A stretch of DNA of 64,000 nucleotides from Prevotella koreensis (lineage in GTDB: Bacteria > Bacteroidota > Bacteroidia > Bacteroidales > Bacteroidaceae). The position numbers were made by a program, and so were the translations under genes. The stretch spans positions 251,175-315,174 of the forward strand of contig NZ_RYYU01000001.1 in the NCBI RefSeq assembly GCF_003977605.1, in the 5' to 3' direction. The notes under the pieces were generated by a model, which did no database searches, was not told the DNA's origin, and saw only the letters and a list, made by a program, of their open reading frames with translations. Below are positions 52,820 through 61,338 of the stretch, piece by piece; position 1 is the first letter of the stretch; each line of letters begins with the position of its first letter.

Positions 52820-54379
52820 ATGATAGACAAAGATATATTACAACAGGTAAAATCTGTATTCGCGTCATTGAATACAAACATAAAATTCGTTGCCACGGCA
52901 TCCGATAACAATAGTCGGAAGGACGAACTCATGGCTTTTCTCACAGACATGGTGTCTTGCTCTGACAAACTTGCTATGGAGAGCCGTGCCGTAGATGATG
53001 ACTCGTTCGGCTTCAGCATACTGCGTGAAGGCGAACCGACCGGCATCAGTTTTCGAGGAATACCCAACGGACACGAGTTTACATCGTTATTGCTCGCCAT
53101 ACTCAATGCCGACGGACAGGGAAAGAACCTCCCCGACGAGGCTTTGCGCCGCCGTATATCATCTCTGAAAACTCCTTTGAATCTGCGTACATACGTGTCT
53201 CTGACCTGTACTAATTGCCCGGAGGTGGTGCAGGCTCTCAATGTGATGGCTTTGATCAATCCCGGTATCAGTCATGAGATGGTTGATGGCGGACTTTTCC
53301 AAGATGAAGTGAGCCGCCTTAACATACAAGGCGTGCCCGCAGTATTCGTAGGCGATGAGCAGATTCACATTGGACGCGGTGACCTCGGCATACTTTTACA
53401 AGAACTGGAAGACAAAGTGGGAACCGAGCATGATGCCGTTGCCGATATTGTGGAGCATCAGTTCGATGTCGTTGTCATAGGAGGCGGCCCCGCCGGAGCA
53501 TCTGCCGCTATCTATTCCGCCCGAAAGGGGCTTAACGTGGCATTGGTTGCAGAGCGCGTAGGAGGACAGGTGAACGAGACCGTGGGTATAGAAAACCTTA
53601 TCTCAGTACCCAAAACAACCGGTAATCAACTCTCTGCCGACTTGCTCACTCATATCGAGCAATATCCGATAAAGGTCTTCACGAACCGCCAAATCAGCAG
53701 TGTGAGTTTGAAAGATAAGATGAAACGCGTCACGGCAAAAGGCGGAGAAGCATTTGTTTCGCCCGCAGTAATCATAGCCACGGGAGCCAAATGGCGACGA
53801 CTTGGCCTCAACGATGAGGATAAATACATTGGTCATGGCATACATTTCTGCCAGCACTGCGACGGTCCTTTCTATAAAGGTAAAAGCGTTGCGGTAATCG
53901 GTGGTGGCAATTCCGGTATGGAGGCGGCTATCGACTTGGCCGGTATTTGCTCGCACGTTACGGTGTTTGAGTTTGCCGACAGACTCTGTGCCGACAATGT
54001 ATTGATAGAGAAAGCCAATAGTATGTCGAACATTGATATTCACACCAACGCCATGACAACGCGCATTATAGGTGACGGACAACGGCTTACGGGGCTAACA
54101 GTGAAGAATCGTATTGACGAAAAGGAGAGTGATTACAACTTCGACGGAGTGTTCGTGCAGATAGGTCTTGCTGCCAATAGCGACCTCTTCGCCGATGAAT
54201 TGGAACTGTCGCCACGCCGCGAGATACCGATAGATGCCACATGTCGCACCTCTATAAGCGGAGTTTATGCCGCAGGTGATGTCTCCACCGTGCCATACAA
54301 GCAGATTGTAGTGGCTATGGGAGAAGGAGCAAAGGCTGCCTTATCTGCCTTTGAAGACCGTATGCGCGGTATTATCTGA
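52820..54379 (+). CDS. ahpF: Alkyl hydroperoxide reductase subunit F
   Basis: 519 residues: N-terminal tandem thioredoxin-like domain with Cys130-x-x-Cys133 (LTCTNCPEV), FAD site [18 protein letters not shown] at about 221-238, NAD site [15 protein letters not shown], and the second redox pair Cys344/Cys347 (FCQHCDGPF). C-terminal [14 protein letters not shown] closes the FAD domain. It moves electrons from NADH to AhpC. Confidence 0.97.
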   Translation: MIDKDILQQVKSVFASLNTNIKFVATASDNNSRKDELMAFLTDMVSCSDKLAMESRAVDDDSFGFSILREGEPTGISFRGIPNGHEFTSLLLAILNADGQGKNLPDEALRRRISSLKTPLNLRTYVSLTCTNCPEVVQALNVMALINPGISHEMVDGGLFQDEVSRLNIQGVPAVFVGDEQIHIGRGDLGILLQELEDKVGTEHDAVADIVEHQFDVVVIGGGPAGASAAIYSARKGLNVALVAERVGGQVNETVGIENLISVPKTTGNQLSADLLTHIEQYPIKVFTNRQISSVSLKDKMKRVTAKGGEAFVSPAVIIATGAKWRRLGLNDEDKYIGHGIHFCQHCDGPFYKGKSVAVIGGGNSGMEAAIDLAGICSHVTVFEFADRLCADNVLIEKANSMSNIDIHTNAMTTRIIGDGQRLTGLTVKNRIDEKESDYNFDGVFVQIGLAANSDLFADELELSPRREIPIDATCRTSISGVYAAGDVSTVPYKQIVVAMGEGAKAALSAFEDRMRGII

Positions 54380-54510
54380 GCATTGACAGACTGAAATGAT
54401 TGAGGGGGTAAGATGTCTTATCCCCTTGATTCGTGAAATAACCATACTTCTTAATTCCCAAATTACACGAAAATTATACGTGAAATGCAGTAATAATGGG
54501 AAAAAAAACG

Positions 54511-54518
54511 TAACTTTG
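54511..54518 (+). promoter_or_regulatory. Promoter -7 box for rlmN
   Basis: TAACTTTG about 20 bp before the rlmN start; the -33 region is weak. Confidence 0.5.
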
Positions 54519-54537
54519 CAACCAACATTATGACAAC

Positions 54538-55587
54538 ATGATGGAAACGAGAGAGAAACAACCGCTGTTAGGAATGACACCCGACGAGATGCGAACTGCC
54601 GTCATCACACTTGGTATGCCTGCATTTACGGCTAAGCAAATAGCGAATTGGGTGTATGATAAAGGTGTTGTTAGCATCAACGAGATGACGAATATCTCGA
54701 AGAAGAACCGCGAACTGCTGGCCGGAAGTTTCACCGTAGGCAGGGCAGAGCCAATCACCGTGCAGACATCAATTGACGGAACACGCAAATATCTTTTCCC
54801 AACGGGCAAGGCAGGGGCAAACATTGAGACAGTATATATACCCGACGGAGAACGCGCAACGCTATGCGTGTCGTGCCAAGTGGGCTGTAAGATGAATTGC
54901 CTTTTCTGCCAAACCGGTAAGCAAGGATTTGAAGGACAACTGACAGCAACAGACATATTGAACCAGATTTACTCGCTGCCGGAACGCGACACGTTGACGA
55001 ACATCGTGTTCATGGGGCAGGGAGAACCGATGGATAACCTTGACAACGTGCTGCGTACAACCGAAATTCTGACCGCAGAATATGGTTGGGCGTGGAGTCC
55101 TAAGCGTATAACGGTGAGTTCGGTTGGCGTGAAAAATAAACTGAAACGTTTCCTTGACGAGAGCCAGTGCCACGTGGCAATAAGCCTGCACTCGCCACTT
55201 CACAAACAGCGCGAGGAACTGATGCCGGCCGAGAAAGCAATGCCGATAGAAGACATCGTGGCTCTACTTAGGCAGTATGACTTCAGTCATCAGCGTCGTT
55301 TGTCGTTCGAATACATCGTTTTCGGCGGTGTCAACGATTCTATTGACCATGCCAAGGAGATAGTACGATTGCTGAACGGACTGGAATGTAGGATAAATCT
55401 CATCCGATTTCACCAAATACCTGATGTGCCATTGCATGGTGCTGACGACAAGAAGATGGAACAACTGCGCGACTATCTCACTGCTCACGGCATCTTCACG
55501 ACGATACGTGCATCGCGCGGACAAGACATTTTTGCTGCTTGCGGATTGCTGAACACTAAGCATAAGGAAAGAAAACAGCAACAATGA
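54538..55587 (+). CDS. rlmN: 23S rRNA (adenine2503-C2)-methyltransferase
   Basis: 349 residues (two consecutive ATGs; either may start). Radical-SAM cluster cysteines 117, 121 and 124 in GCKMNCLFCQTG, FMGQGEPMDN, and the mechanistic cysteine Cys335 in FAACGLLN. It methylates A2503 of 23S rRNA and A37 of some tRNAs. Its stop codon overlaps the start of the DUF4837 gene (ATGA), so it begins the rlmN-DUF4837-pdxA-flippase operon. Confidence 0.96.
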   Translation: MMETREKQPLLGMTPDEMRTAVITLGMPAFTAKQIANWVYDKGVVSINEMTNISKKNRELLAGSFTVGRAEPITVQTSIDGTRKYLFPTGKAGANIETVYIPDGERATLCVSCQVGCKMNCLFCQTGKQGFEGQLTATDILNQIYSLPERDTLTNIVFMGQGEPMDNLDNVLRTTEILTAEYGWAWSPKRITVSSVGVKNKLKRFLDESQCHVAISLHSPLHKQREELMPAEKAMPIEDIVALLRQYDFSHQRRLSFEYIVFGGVNDSIDHAKEIVRLLNGLECRINLIRFHQIPDVPLHGADDKKMEQLRDYLTAHGIFTTIRASRGQDIFAACGLLNTKHKERKQQQ

Positions 55588-56561
55588 AACACCTCATATA
55601 TATCGTAGCCGTGGTGTTTTGCATCACAGCATGCACCGGCAGTCGATACAAGGCACCATCAATAGGTCGTCCTTTTGAGGTTTTCGTGGTATCGACAACC
55701 GATGATCCGGTTGCAATATCACTGATATGCAATGCTCTCAGCATGGATGTTGAGGCACTGCCGCAGTCAGAACCGCAGTTCGATGCGGTGAAAATGAGTC
55801 TCGCAGAATATGAGTCAGGCATCAACAAGAGAAACGCAGTGCTCATTGATATTGACCCTGTGAAAAACGCTTCGCCAACGGTGACATGGATAACCGATGA
55901 TGACATGATACAGGTGTTCGTTCATGCAGACAGCCGGAAATCGCTCACTGAAAGTATAGACAGCATCAGTGGGATTGTGCGTGACAAACTGCTGAGTCAC
56001 GAAATGACAATCGCGACGGAGCAACTCAAAGAAAAGCACAACCCGAAAGCCGAGCAGAAGGTGAGGGAAACGACAGGAATAGAAACCTTGATTCCGGCCG
56101 ATATGCAGAAGAACAGGCAGGGAACGGATTTTATATGGCTTAGCAATGATGCGCCGGCGGGCATGCAGAACATCTGTATATACTCGTATCCGGGCATCAC
56201 TTTAAACCTTGACAGGGCTTTGAAGATGCGCGACAGCGTGATGGGGGGCAACATACGGGGCGAGACAAAGGACATGCGCATGACTACTGTGGCAAAAAGC
56301 GTTACAACGAGCATCGTCAGTAGGAAAGGACATGGCATGATGGTGATGCGCGGATTGTGGGAAATGACGGGCGACGCAATGGGCGGACCGTTCGTCAGTA
56401 TCAGCAAAATAGACTCGGCAAACAGTCGAATAGTGGTGAAGGAGGCCTTCGTATATGCTCCGGAAAGCAAGAAACGCAATCTCATAAAACCGTTGGAGGC
56501 GGCTATATTCACTGAAAAGAACGATGAAAAGACATGGGTAAACATGTTAAGTGGTTTATGA
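55584..56561 (+). CDS. DUF4837 family lipoprotein
   Basis: 325 residues: N-terminal signal with lipobox (FCITAC, Cys17) followed by a DUF4837-type domain (PFEVFVVSTTDDP, FIWLSNDAP, CIYSYPGI, RGLWEMTGDAMGGPFVS). It is an outer- or periplasmic-membrane lipoprotein of unknown function. It starts within the rlmN stop codon. Confidence 0.87.
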   Translation: MKHLIYIVAVVFCITACTGSRYKAPSIGRPFEVFVVSTTDDPVAISLICNALSMDVEALPQSEPQFDAVKMSLAEYESGINKRNAVLIDIDPVKNASPTVTWITDDDMIQVFVHADSRKSLTESIDSISGIVRDKLLSHEMTIATEQLKEKHNPKAEQKVRETTGIETLIPADMQKNRQGTDFIWLSNDAPAGMQNICIYSYPGITLNLDRALKMRDSVMGGNIRGETKDMRMTTVAKSVTTSIVSRKGHGMMVMRGLWEMTGDAMGGPFVSISKIDSANSRIVVKEAFVYAPESKKRNLIKPLEAAIFTEKNDEKTWVNMLSGL

Positions 56562-56628
56562 ATATAGACGAGAAAAAGAGTTGAGAAAACATCAAATGAA
56601 TAAATATAAAAAGTAAACAGATAATAAT

Positions 56629-57735
56629 ATGGAAGACAGAAAGATACGCATAGCCATAACACATGGCGACACTAACGGCATAGGTTACGAAATGATATTC
56701 AAGACTTTCGCAGAACCTGAAATGCTGGAACTATGTACTCCGATAATATATGGCTCGCCGAAAGTGGCGGCATATCACCGTAACGTGTTGGACTTACAGG
56801 CCAATTTCACCATAATAAACAATGCAGAGGAGGCTTGTGAGAGAAGACTGAACCTGCTCACGGTGTTCGAGGACGATATGAAAGTAGATATCGGGCGACC
56901 TACGGAAGAGTCGGGAGAGGCTGCCGTAAAAGCATTGGAGAAAGCCATTGACGACTGTCAGAACGGACATGTGGACGCGATAGTGGGAGCACCGGTATGC
57001 GATAGCAATTTCAAGGTTGGCAAAACGATGTACGGCGAACAAACATATTTCTTGGAAAAGAAACTCGGAGGCGACGCAAAGGCTCTGCGAATGATTGTCG
57101 GAAAGAAGATGCGTATGGCATTTGTGACTACCGAAATGCCATTGAAAGATGTGGCAGAGGCCATAACTCAAGAACTTGTGGAGGAGAAAGCGGCCGCATT
57201 GCATGAAACACTTCTCCGTGACTTCCGCATCACCAATCCTCGTATCGCAGTGCTGGCAATGAATCCCGCGTCAGCAAATGGTAACGATGAAAACATGGAA
57301 GAGACAACAATACTGAAGCCGGCGATAGAGAAACTTGAGAAAGAGGGCAGGCAAGTGTTCGGCCCTTACGTTGCAGAGGAGTTCTTCGGCGAGGCGCAAT
57401 ACACCGCTTTCGATGGAATATTGGCAATGTATAAAGACCAAGGCGTAATACCTTACCGCACGATAGAGCAAGAAAACGGACTGAAAATGAGTGCCGCCAT
57501 GCCTGTGGTGATGACAATGCCGGACATGGGACCGGAGTTCAGAAAGGCCGGAAAGAACGAGGTTGATGAACAAACCATGCGCTATGCCATTTACTCTGCG
57601 ATAGACATAGCACGCAACAGGGCAACCTATGACGAGGCAAAAAAAGACCCTTTGAAGAAACTTTACCATGAGAAACGCGACGAAAGCGAAAAGGTTCGGT
57701 TCAATATTCAAAAGAAACAGGTAAGGGAAGAGTAG
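56629..57735 (+). CDS. pdxA: PdxA-like protein lacking the metal-binding histidines
   Basis: 368 residues, alignable along its length with 4-hydroxythreonine-4-phosphate dehydrogenase (ITHGDTNGIGYEMIFKT, IIYGSPKVAAYH, VGAPVCDSNF, AGKNEVDEQTMRYAIY). However, family GHTE is GEQT (Glu137), the TTHxPL histidine is Glu169 (TTEMPL), NPHAG is NPASA (Ala214), and MYHDQG is MYKDQG (Lys269). The three metal-ligand histidines are therefore gone, and PdxA chemistry (vitamin B6 synthesis) is doubtful. The frame is intact with normal codon use, so it is not a simple pseudogene. The name pdxA reflects homology only. Confidence 0.85.
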   Translation: MEDRKIRIAITHGDTNGIGYEMIFKTFAEPEMLELCTPIIYGSPKVAAYHRNVLDLQANFTIINNAEEACERRLNLLTVFEDDMKVDIGRPTEESGEAAVKALEKAIDDCQNGHVDAIVGAPVCDSNFKVGKTMYGEQTYFLEKKLGGDAKALRMIVGKKMRMAFVTTEMPLKDVAEAITQELVEEKAAALHETLLRDFRITNPRIAVLAMNPASANGNDENMEETTILKPAIEKLEKEGRQVFGPYVAEEFFGEAQYTAFDGILAMYKDQGVIPYRTIEQENGLKMSAAMPVVMTMPDMGPEFRKAGKNEVDEQTMRYAIYSAIDIARNRATYDEAKKDPLKKLYHEKRDESEKVRFNIQKKQVREE

Positions 57736-57741
57736 GCAAGA

Positions 57742-58836
57742 ATGAAAAAAAAATACCGGAACGCATTCTTCATCTTCGGACTGGTGCTGCTCGGACTGAT
57801 GATAACCCAACTCGACTTCAAGCAGGTTTGGGAAGGTCTTAGTCATGCAGGTTATTGGTTTGTGGCAGTACTTGTGCTTTGGTTTTTCCTCTATTTCTTC
57901 AATACAACGGCGTGGTATATTATAATAAAGAGTACCGCACCGCTGCCAAACCCTTCCAACTCATCTCTCCACGAGCATCGCTCATCGCTCCGCTCGGCTT
58001 CAGCAGGAGACGTTCTCGAAGCGAAGCGAATAAATAACGCTCAACAAAAAATCCCTTATTTCTGGCTATACAAAATAATGGTCTCCGGCTTCGCGCTCAA
58101 CTATGCCACCCCCGGAGGACTGATGGGAGGCGAGCCTTACAGAATAATGGAACTCTCATCATATATCGGTACCGAGCGGGCATCATCGTCAGTGATACTC
58201 CATACGATGACACACATCTTCAGCCATTTCTGGTTTTGGCTGTTGTCTGTTCTGATATATGTCATAACAGAACCGCTGACACCGGTCATGTCAGCCATTC
58301 TCGCGGCCGTTACAATATTCTGTGTGATGGGTATATGGTTTTTCATGAAAGGCTACAAGAAAGGCCTTGCCAACCGCGCTTTTGCTTTTTTAAGTCACAT
58401 ACCGGGGGCAAAAGGATGGGCAAAACGATTTATTGACAAACATCACGACGAACTCGACAACATCGACAAGCAGATTGCGGCACTTCATAAGCAGAATCCC
58501 CGTACTTTCCATGGTGCACTTTTATTAGAGTTGGCATGCCGTTTTTTCTCGGCTTTAGAGATTTATTTCATACTGCTTGTTATCATGCCGTCGGCAAACT
58601 ACATGCAATGCGTGCTGATACTTGCTTTCACCAGCCTCTTTGCCAATATGCTTTTCTTTATGCCGTTGCAGATAGGTGGCCGCGAGGGAGGGTTCATGAT
58701 GTCAACATCCGGGCTTGCACTAACGTCTTCAGCCGGCATCTTTGTTGCCTTGATAGTACGTCTGCGCGAATTGTTCTGGACTGCGCTCGGACTGTTACTT
58801 ATAAATTTCGGTAAGAAAAAAGCAGATTCCCGGTAA
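57742..58836 (+). CDS. Flippase-like (LPG synthase TM-region/UPF0104) membrane protein with repeat insertion
   Basis: 364 residues with about eight membrane helices, of the lysylphosphatidylglycerol synthase TM-region/YbhN-like family: FALNYATPGGLMGGEPYRIMEL and MPLQIGGREGGF are the family signatures. Residues about 68-102, between helices 2 and 3, are a polar Ser/Arg-rich stretch encoded by a CTCAAC-type repeat (57977-58045) that most relatives should lack. The frame is preserved. Function in lipid or polyprenyl transport is inferred. It lies 6 bp after the pdxA-like gene. Confidence 0.85.
   Translation: MKKKYRNAFFIFGLVLLGLMITQLDFKQVWEGLSHAGYWFVAVLVLWFFLYFFNTTAWYIIIKSTAPLPNPSNSSLHEHRSSLRSASAGDVLEAKRINNAQQKIPYFWLYKIMVSGFALNYATPGGLMGGEPYRIMELSSYIGTERASSSVILHTMTHIFSHFWFWLLSVLIYVITEPLTPVMSAILAAVTIFCVMGIWFFMKGYKKGLANRAFAFLSHIPGAKGWAKRFIDKHHDELDNIDKQIAALHKQNPRTFHGALLLELACRFFSALEIYFILLVIMPSANYMQCVLILAFTSLFANMLFFMPLQIGGREGGFMMSTSGLALTSSAGIFVALIVRLRELFWTALGLLLINFGKKKADSR
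57977..58045 (+). repeat. CTCAAC-type repeat inserted in frame in the flippase-like gene
   Basis: CGCTCATCGCTCCGCTCGGCT, GAGACG and CGCTCAACAA match the complement of the intergenic element 26503-26580. The insertion keeps the reading frame. Confidence 0.72.
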
Positions 58837-58857
58837 CTCATAACGTCACATCATATT

Positions 58858-58943
58858 TCAATTTCGCCCAATTTACAGACCAAATTCGGCGAAATTGAAA
58901 ACCAAAACAGGCGATTTTGCAAAGCAATTTCGCCTATTTTGGT
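58858..58943. repeat. GGCGAATTT-type dispersed repeat, copy 5
   Basis: Contains CAATTTCGCCCAATTT, CCAAATTCGGCGAAATTG, CCAAAACAGGCGATTTTGC and CAATTTCGCCTATTTTGG units between the convergent flippase-like and EEP genes. Confidence 0.78.
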
Positions 58944-59056
58944 TTATGCTTCAGTTTTAAGTGTTTTGTGTTTTTGTCATATAAGCCATGTTTTTATATT
59001 TTTCAGGATTCAAATAATGTTCAATAAATCTGTTAATGTGCGACAAAGACATTATA

Positions 59057-60115
59057 TTATTCCGGCACTTCCAAGTTAAATCGTGCCACAAGCGGCAGGT
59101 GATCGCTGTATCCTCCTTTGTACTTGAATCCATGATAGGTGCGCAGAGGCATTTTTCCGCCATATTTCTCATCTTCTTCGAGCAGAAATTTTAGGTCGGC
59201 GATGTGCGCTTCCATCAATCTTTCGTTCATCTTCGGCGATGCCATGATATGGTCGATGCTGCGCCATTCGCCCATGAATTTATATGTACCCTGCGCTCCG
59301 TTGCAGCCTTTGGCTTGAGCCGTGATGTTGTTAAGGCCGTGTTGATATAGCGAACGTGGTGCCGGGTCGTCGTGATAGTCGTTGAAATCGCCCGCCACAA
59401 GAATTGGTGCATCGGGCGAAATGCTGTATATCGAGTCGATTGCCGCTGCAAGCGTTGCCGCCACTTGCATACGATAAGGTCGTGTGGCGCGTTCGCCACC
59501 GTATCTGCTTGGGGCATGAACAACGAATACATGCAGCGTGTCACCGTTTATAATCAGTCCGTTGGCATAAAGAATATCGCGTGTGGGGCGCATATCTTTT
59601 AGTGGTGTTACGCGTATGCTACGGTGGCTGATGATATGGAATGATGACGGGCTGAACATCAGTGCAACGTCAATTCCACGCACGTCGGGGCTCTCGGTCA
59701 TGACGTATTCGTAGCGCGAATTGCGTAGAAGCGAGCGTTTTGTGAGGTCTCTCATCACGCTGTCGTTCTCCACTTCGCATAGAGCAACGATGTCCGGCAA
59801 CCGCCAACCGTCGCCACTTTCGCCACATGCAATGATTTCCTTGCCTATGTTGTTCAGTTTTTGTCGGTATCGTTTGTATGTCCAGTGGCGCGGACTGTCG
59901 TTGAGCCATTCTGTGTCTTGTTTCAGTGTGTCGTGCGAATTGTCGAAAAGGTTCTCGCAGTTCAGTTCCACAAAGGTGAAAGGGCGGGTTGTGGTGGCAG
60001 TGTTTTCTTGGCAATGCGCACTTGATATTGTGAGCAAAAGGCATAGCGAAAGCACTATAATCCTGACGCTATGGGCGTTGAGACAATCTGCCATCGGTAT
60101 ATCCTTTCTTGCCAT
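59057..60115 (-). CDS. Endonuclease/exonuclease/phosphatase (EEP)-family secreted protein
   Basis: 352 residues. An N-terminal hydrophobic segment (about 17-33, VRIIVLSLCLLLTISSAHC) could be a signal peptide or lipoprotein signal. The EEP domain has FVELNCENLFD, IVALCEVENDSV (metal Glu), VHAPSRYGG, VAGDFNDYHDDP (Asn/Asp), SIDHIMASP and the terminal YSDHLPLVARF (catalytic His). It is likely an extracellular nuclease or phosphodiesterase. It starts 5 bp after the DAHP synthase gene ends and is probably co-transcribed with it. Confidence 0.88.
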   Translation of the reverse strand: MARKDIPMADCLNAHSVRIIVLSLCLLLTISSAHCQENTATTTRPFTFVELNCENLFDNSHDTLKQDTEWLNDSPRHWTYKRYRQKLNNIGKEIIACGESGDGWRLPDIVALCEVENDSVMRDLTKRSLLRNSRYEYVMTESPDVRGIDVALMFSPSSFHIISHRSIRVTPLKDMRPTRDILYANGLIINGDTLHVFVVHAPSRYGGERATRPYRMQVAATLAAAIDSIYSISPDAPILVAGDFNDYHDDPAPRSLYQHGLNNITAQAKGCNGAQGTYKFMGEWRSIDHIMASPKMNERLMEAHIADLKFLLEEDEKYGGKMPLRTYHGFKYKGGYSDHLPLVARFNLEVPE

Positions 60116-60120
60116 TAGTG

Positions 60121-61185
60121 TTATTTGTTTATGACATCAATCTGTTGTCTGACACTTTCTTCGTGTATTGCCGAGTATATTTTTTTCACGAAGTCGGCAT
60201 CCATGCCGCATTGTGCGCCCTGCGCGCCGAGTTTATCGAGAATCTCATTGTAGCGTCGTGCCTGCAATACGGTGATGTTATTTTCTTTTTTGTATTGCCC
60301 AATCTCCCGGCATACTTGCATTCTCTTAGCAAGAATATCCATTACGCTGTTGTCGAGTTCGTCTATCTGCTGTCGCAGTTGTGCAATTTCTTCTGTAGTG
60401 TCTGTGGTGTCGCGTATGATGAGATGTGATACTATCTTTTCGAGAACGTCGGGAGTAATCTGTTGGTCGGCATCGCTCCATGCCACGTCGGGGTTGCAGT
60501 GGCTTTCTATTATCAAGCCATCGGTGCCGAGATCCATTGCCTGCTGGCAAAGCGGAGCAATCAGTTCGCGCTTCCCACCGATATGCGATGGGTCGCATAT
60601 TATGGGTAATTCGGGTATTCTGCGGCGCAGTTCGATTGGAATTTGCCACATCGGACGGTTGCGGTATATGGTCTTGTCATAACTTGAGAAGCCACGGTGT
60701 ATTGCTCCGAGTCGCTTAATACCGGCACCGTTTAGTCGTTCCAATGCTCCTATCCACAGTTCGAGGTCGGGGCTTATCGGGTTTTTCACGAGCACCGTTA
60801 TGTCGGTTCCTCTCAGCGAATCGGCCAAAGCCTGCATCGCAAATGGGTTGGTAGTGGTGCGTGCGCCCACCCACAGCAGGTCGATACCGTATTTCATTGA
60901 CATTTCTGCGTGCTCCGGTGTTGCCACTTCGGTGGTTACAAGCATTCCGGTTTCTTCCTTGACCTTCTTCAGCCAAGCAAGTGCCGGTTCGCCATGTCCC
61001 TCGAACCCACCCGGTTTTGTGCGCGGTTTCCACACTCCTGCACGGAAAATCTTACAACCGTTCCTTGCCAGTTGTGTTGCGGTTTCCATCACCTGTTCCT
61101 CGCTCTCGGCACTGCATGGCCCCGCTATTATGAACGGTCGTTTGCCGTATTTTGGCAATTCCGGTTTCTCTAAATCAAGTTCCAT
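60121..61185 (-). CDS. Bifunctional DAHP synthase (type I-beta) / chorismate mutase
   Basis: 354 residues: an N-terminal DAHP synthase barrel (about 1-255: IAGPCSAESEEQVMETA, WKPRTKPGGFEGHGE, VGARTTTNPFAMQAL, PIICDPSHIGGKRE, IESHCNPDVAWSDADQ) and a C-terminal AroQ-type chorismate mutase (about 265-354: LRQQIDELDNSVMDILAKRM, YKKENNITVLQARR). This fusion is known in Bacteroidetes, where prephenate binding controls the synthase. It links the first step of the shikimate route with the branch to Phe/Tyr. Confidence 0.95.
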   Translation of the reverse strand: MELDLEKPELPKYGKRPFIIAGPCSAESEEQVMETATQLARNGCKIFRAGVWKPRTKPGGFEGHGEPALAWLKKVKEETGMLVTTEVATPEHAEMSMKYGIDLLWVGARTTTNPFAMQALADSLRGTDITVLVKNPISPDLELWIGALERLNGAGIKRLGAIHRGFSSYDKTIYRNRPMWQIPIELRRRIPELPIICDPSHIGGKRELIAPLCQQAMDLGTDGLIIESHCNPDVAWSDADQQITPDVLEKIVSHLIIRDTTDTTEEIAQLRQQIDELDNSVMDILAKRMQVCREIGQYKKENNITVLQARRYNEILDKLGAQGAQCGMDADFVKKIYSAIHEESVRQQIDVINK

Positions 61186-61245
61186 AGTTTTATCCGGTTT
61201 CTTTTATAGTACTTTTTCTTCGCTATAAGTCGGTTTTCTTGAAAA

Positions 61246-61278
61246 AAGTCCCACCTCAATATGTTTGAAGCGGGACTT
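61246..61278 (-). terminator. Terminator after the C10 peptidase gene
   Basis: AAGTCCC..TTCAA pairs with TTGA..GGGACTT on the minus strand, followed by a T-run. It separates the peptidase gene from the DAHP synthase gene. Confidence 0.8.
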
Positions 61279-61338
61279 GAACGTATCCTTTGTTTCGTCT
61301 TTTTGCCGCTTGTTGCTGGCACGAATCTTACTTCGGGA

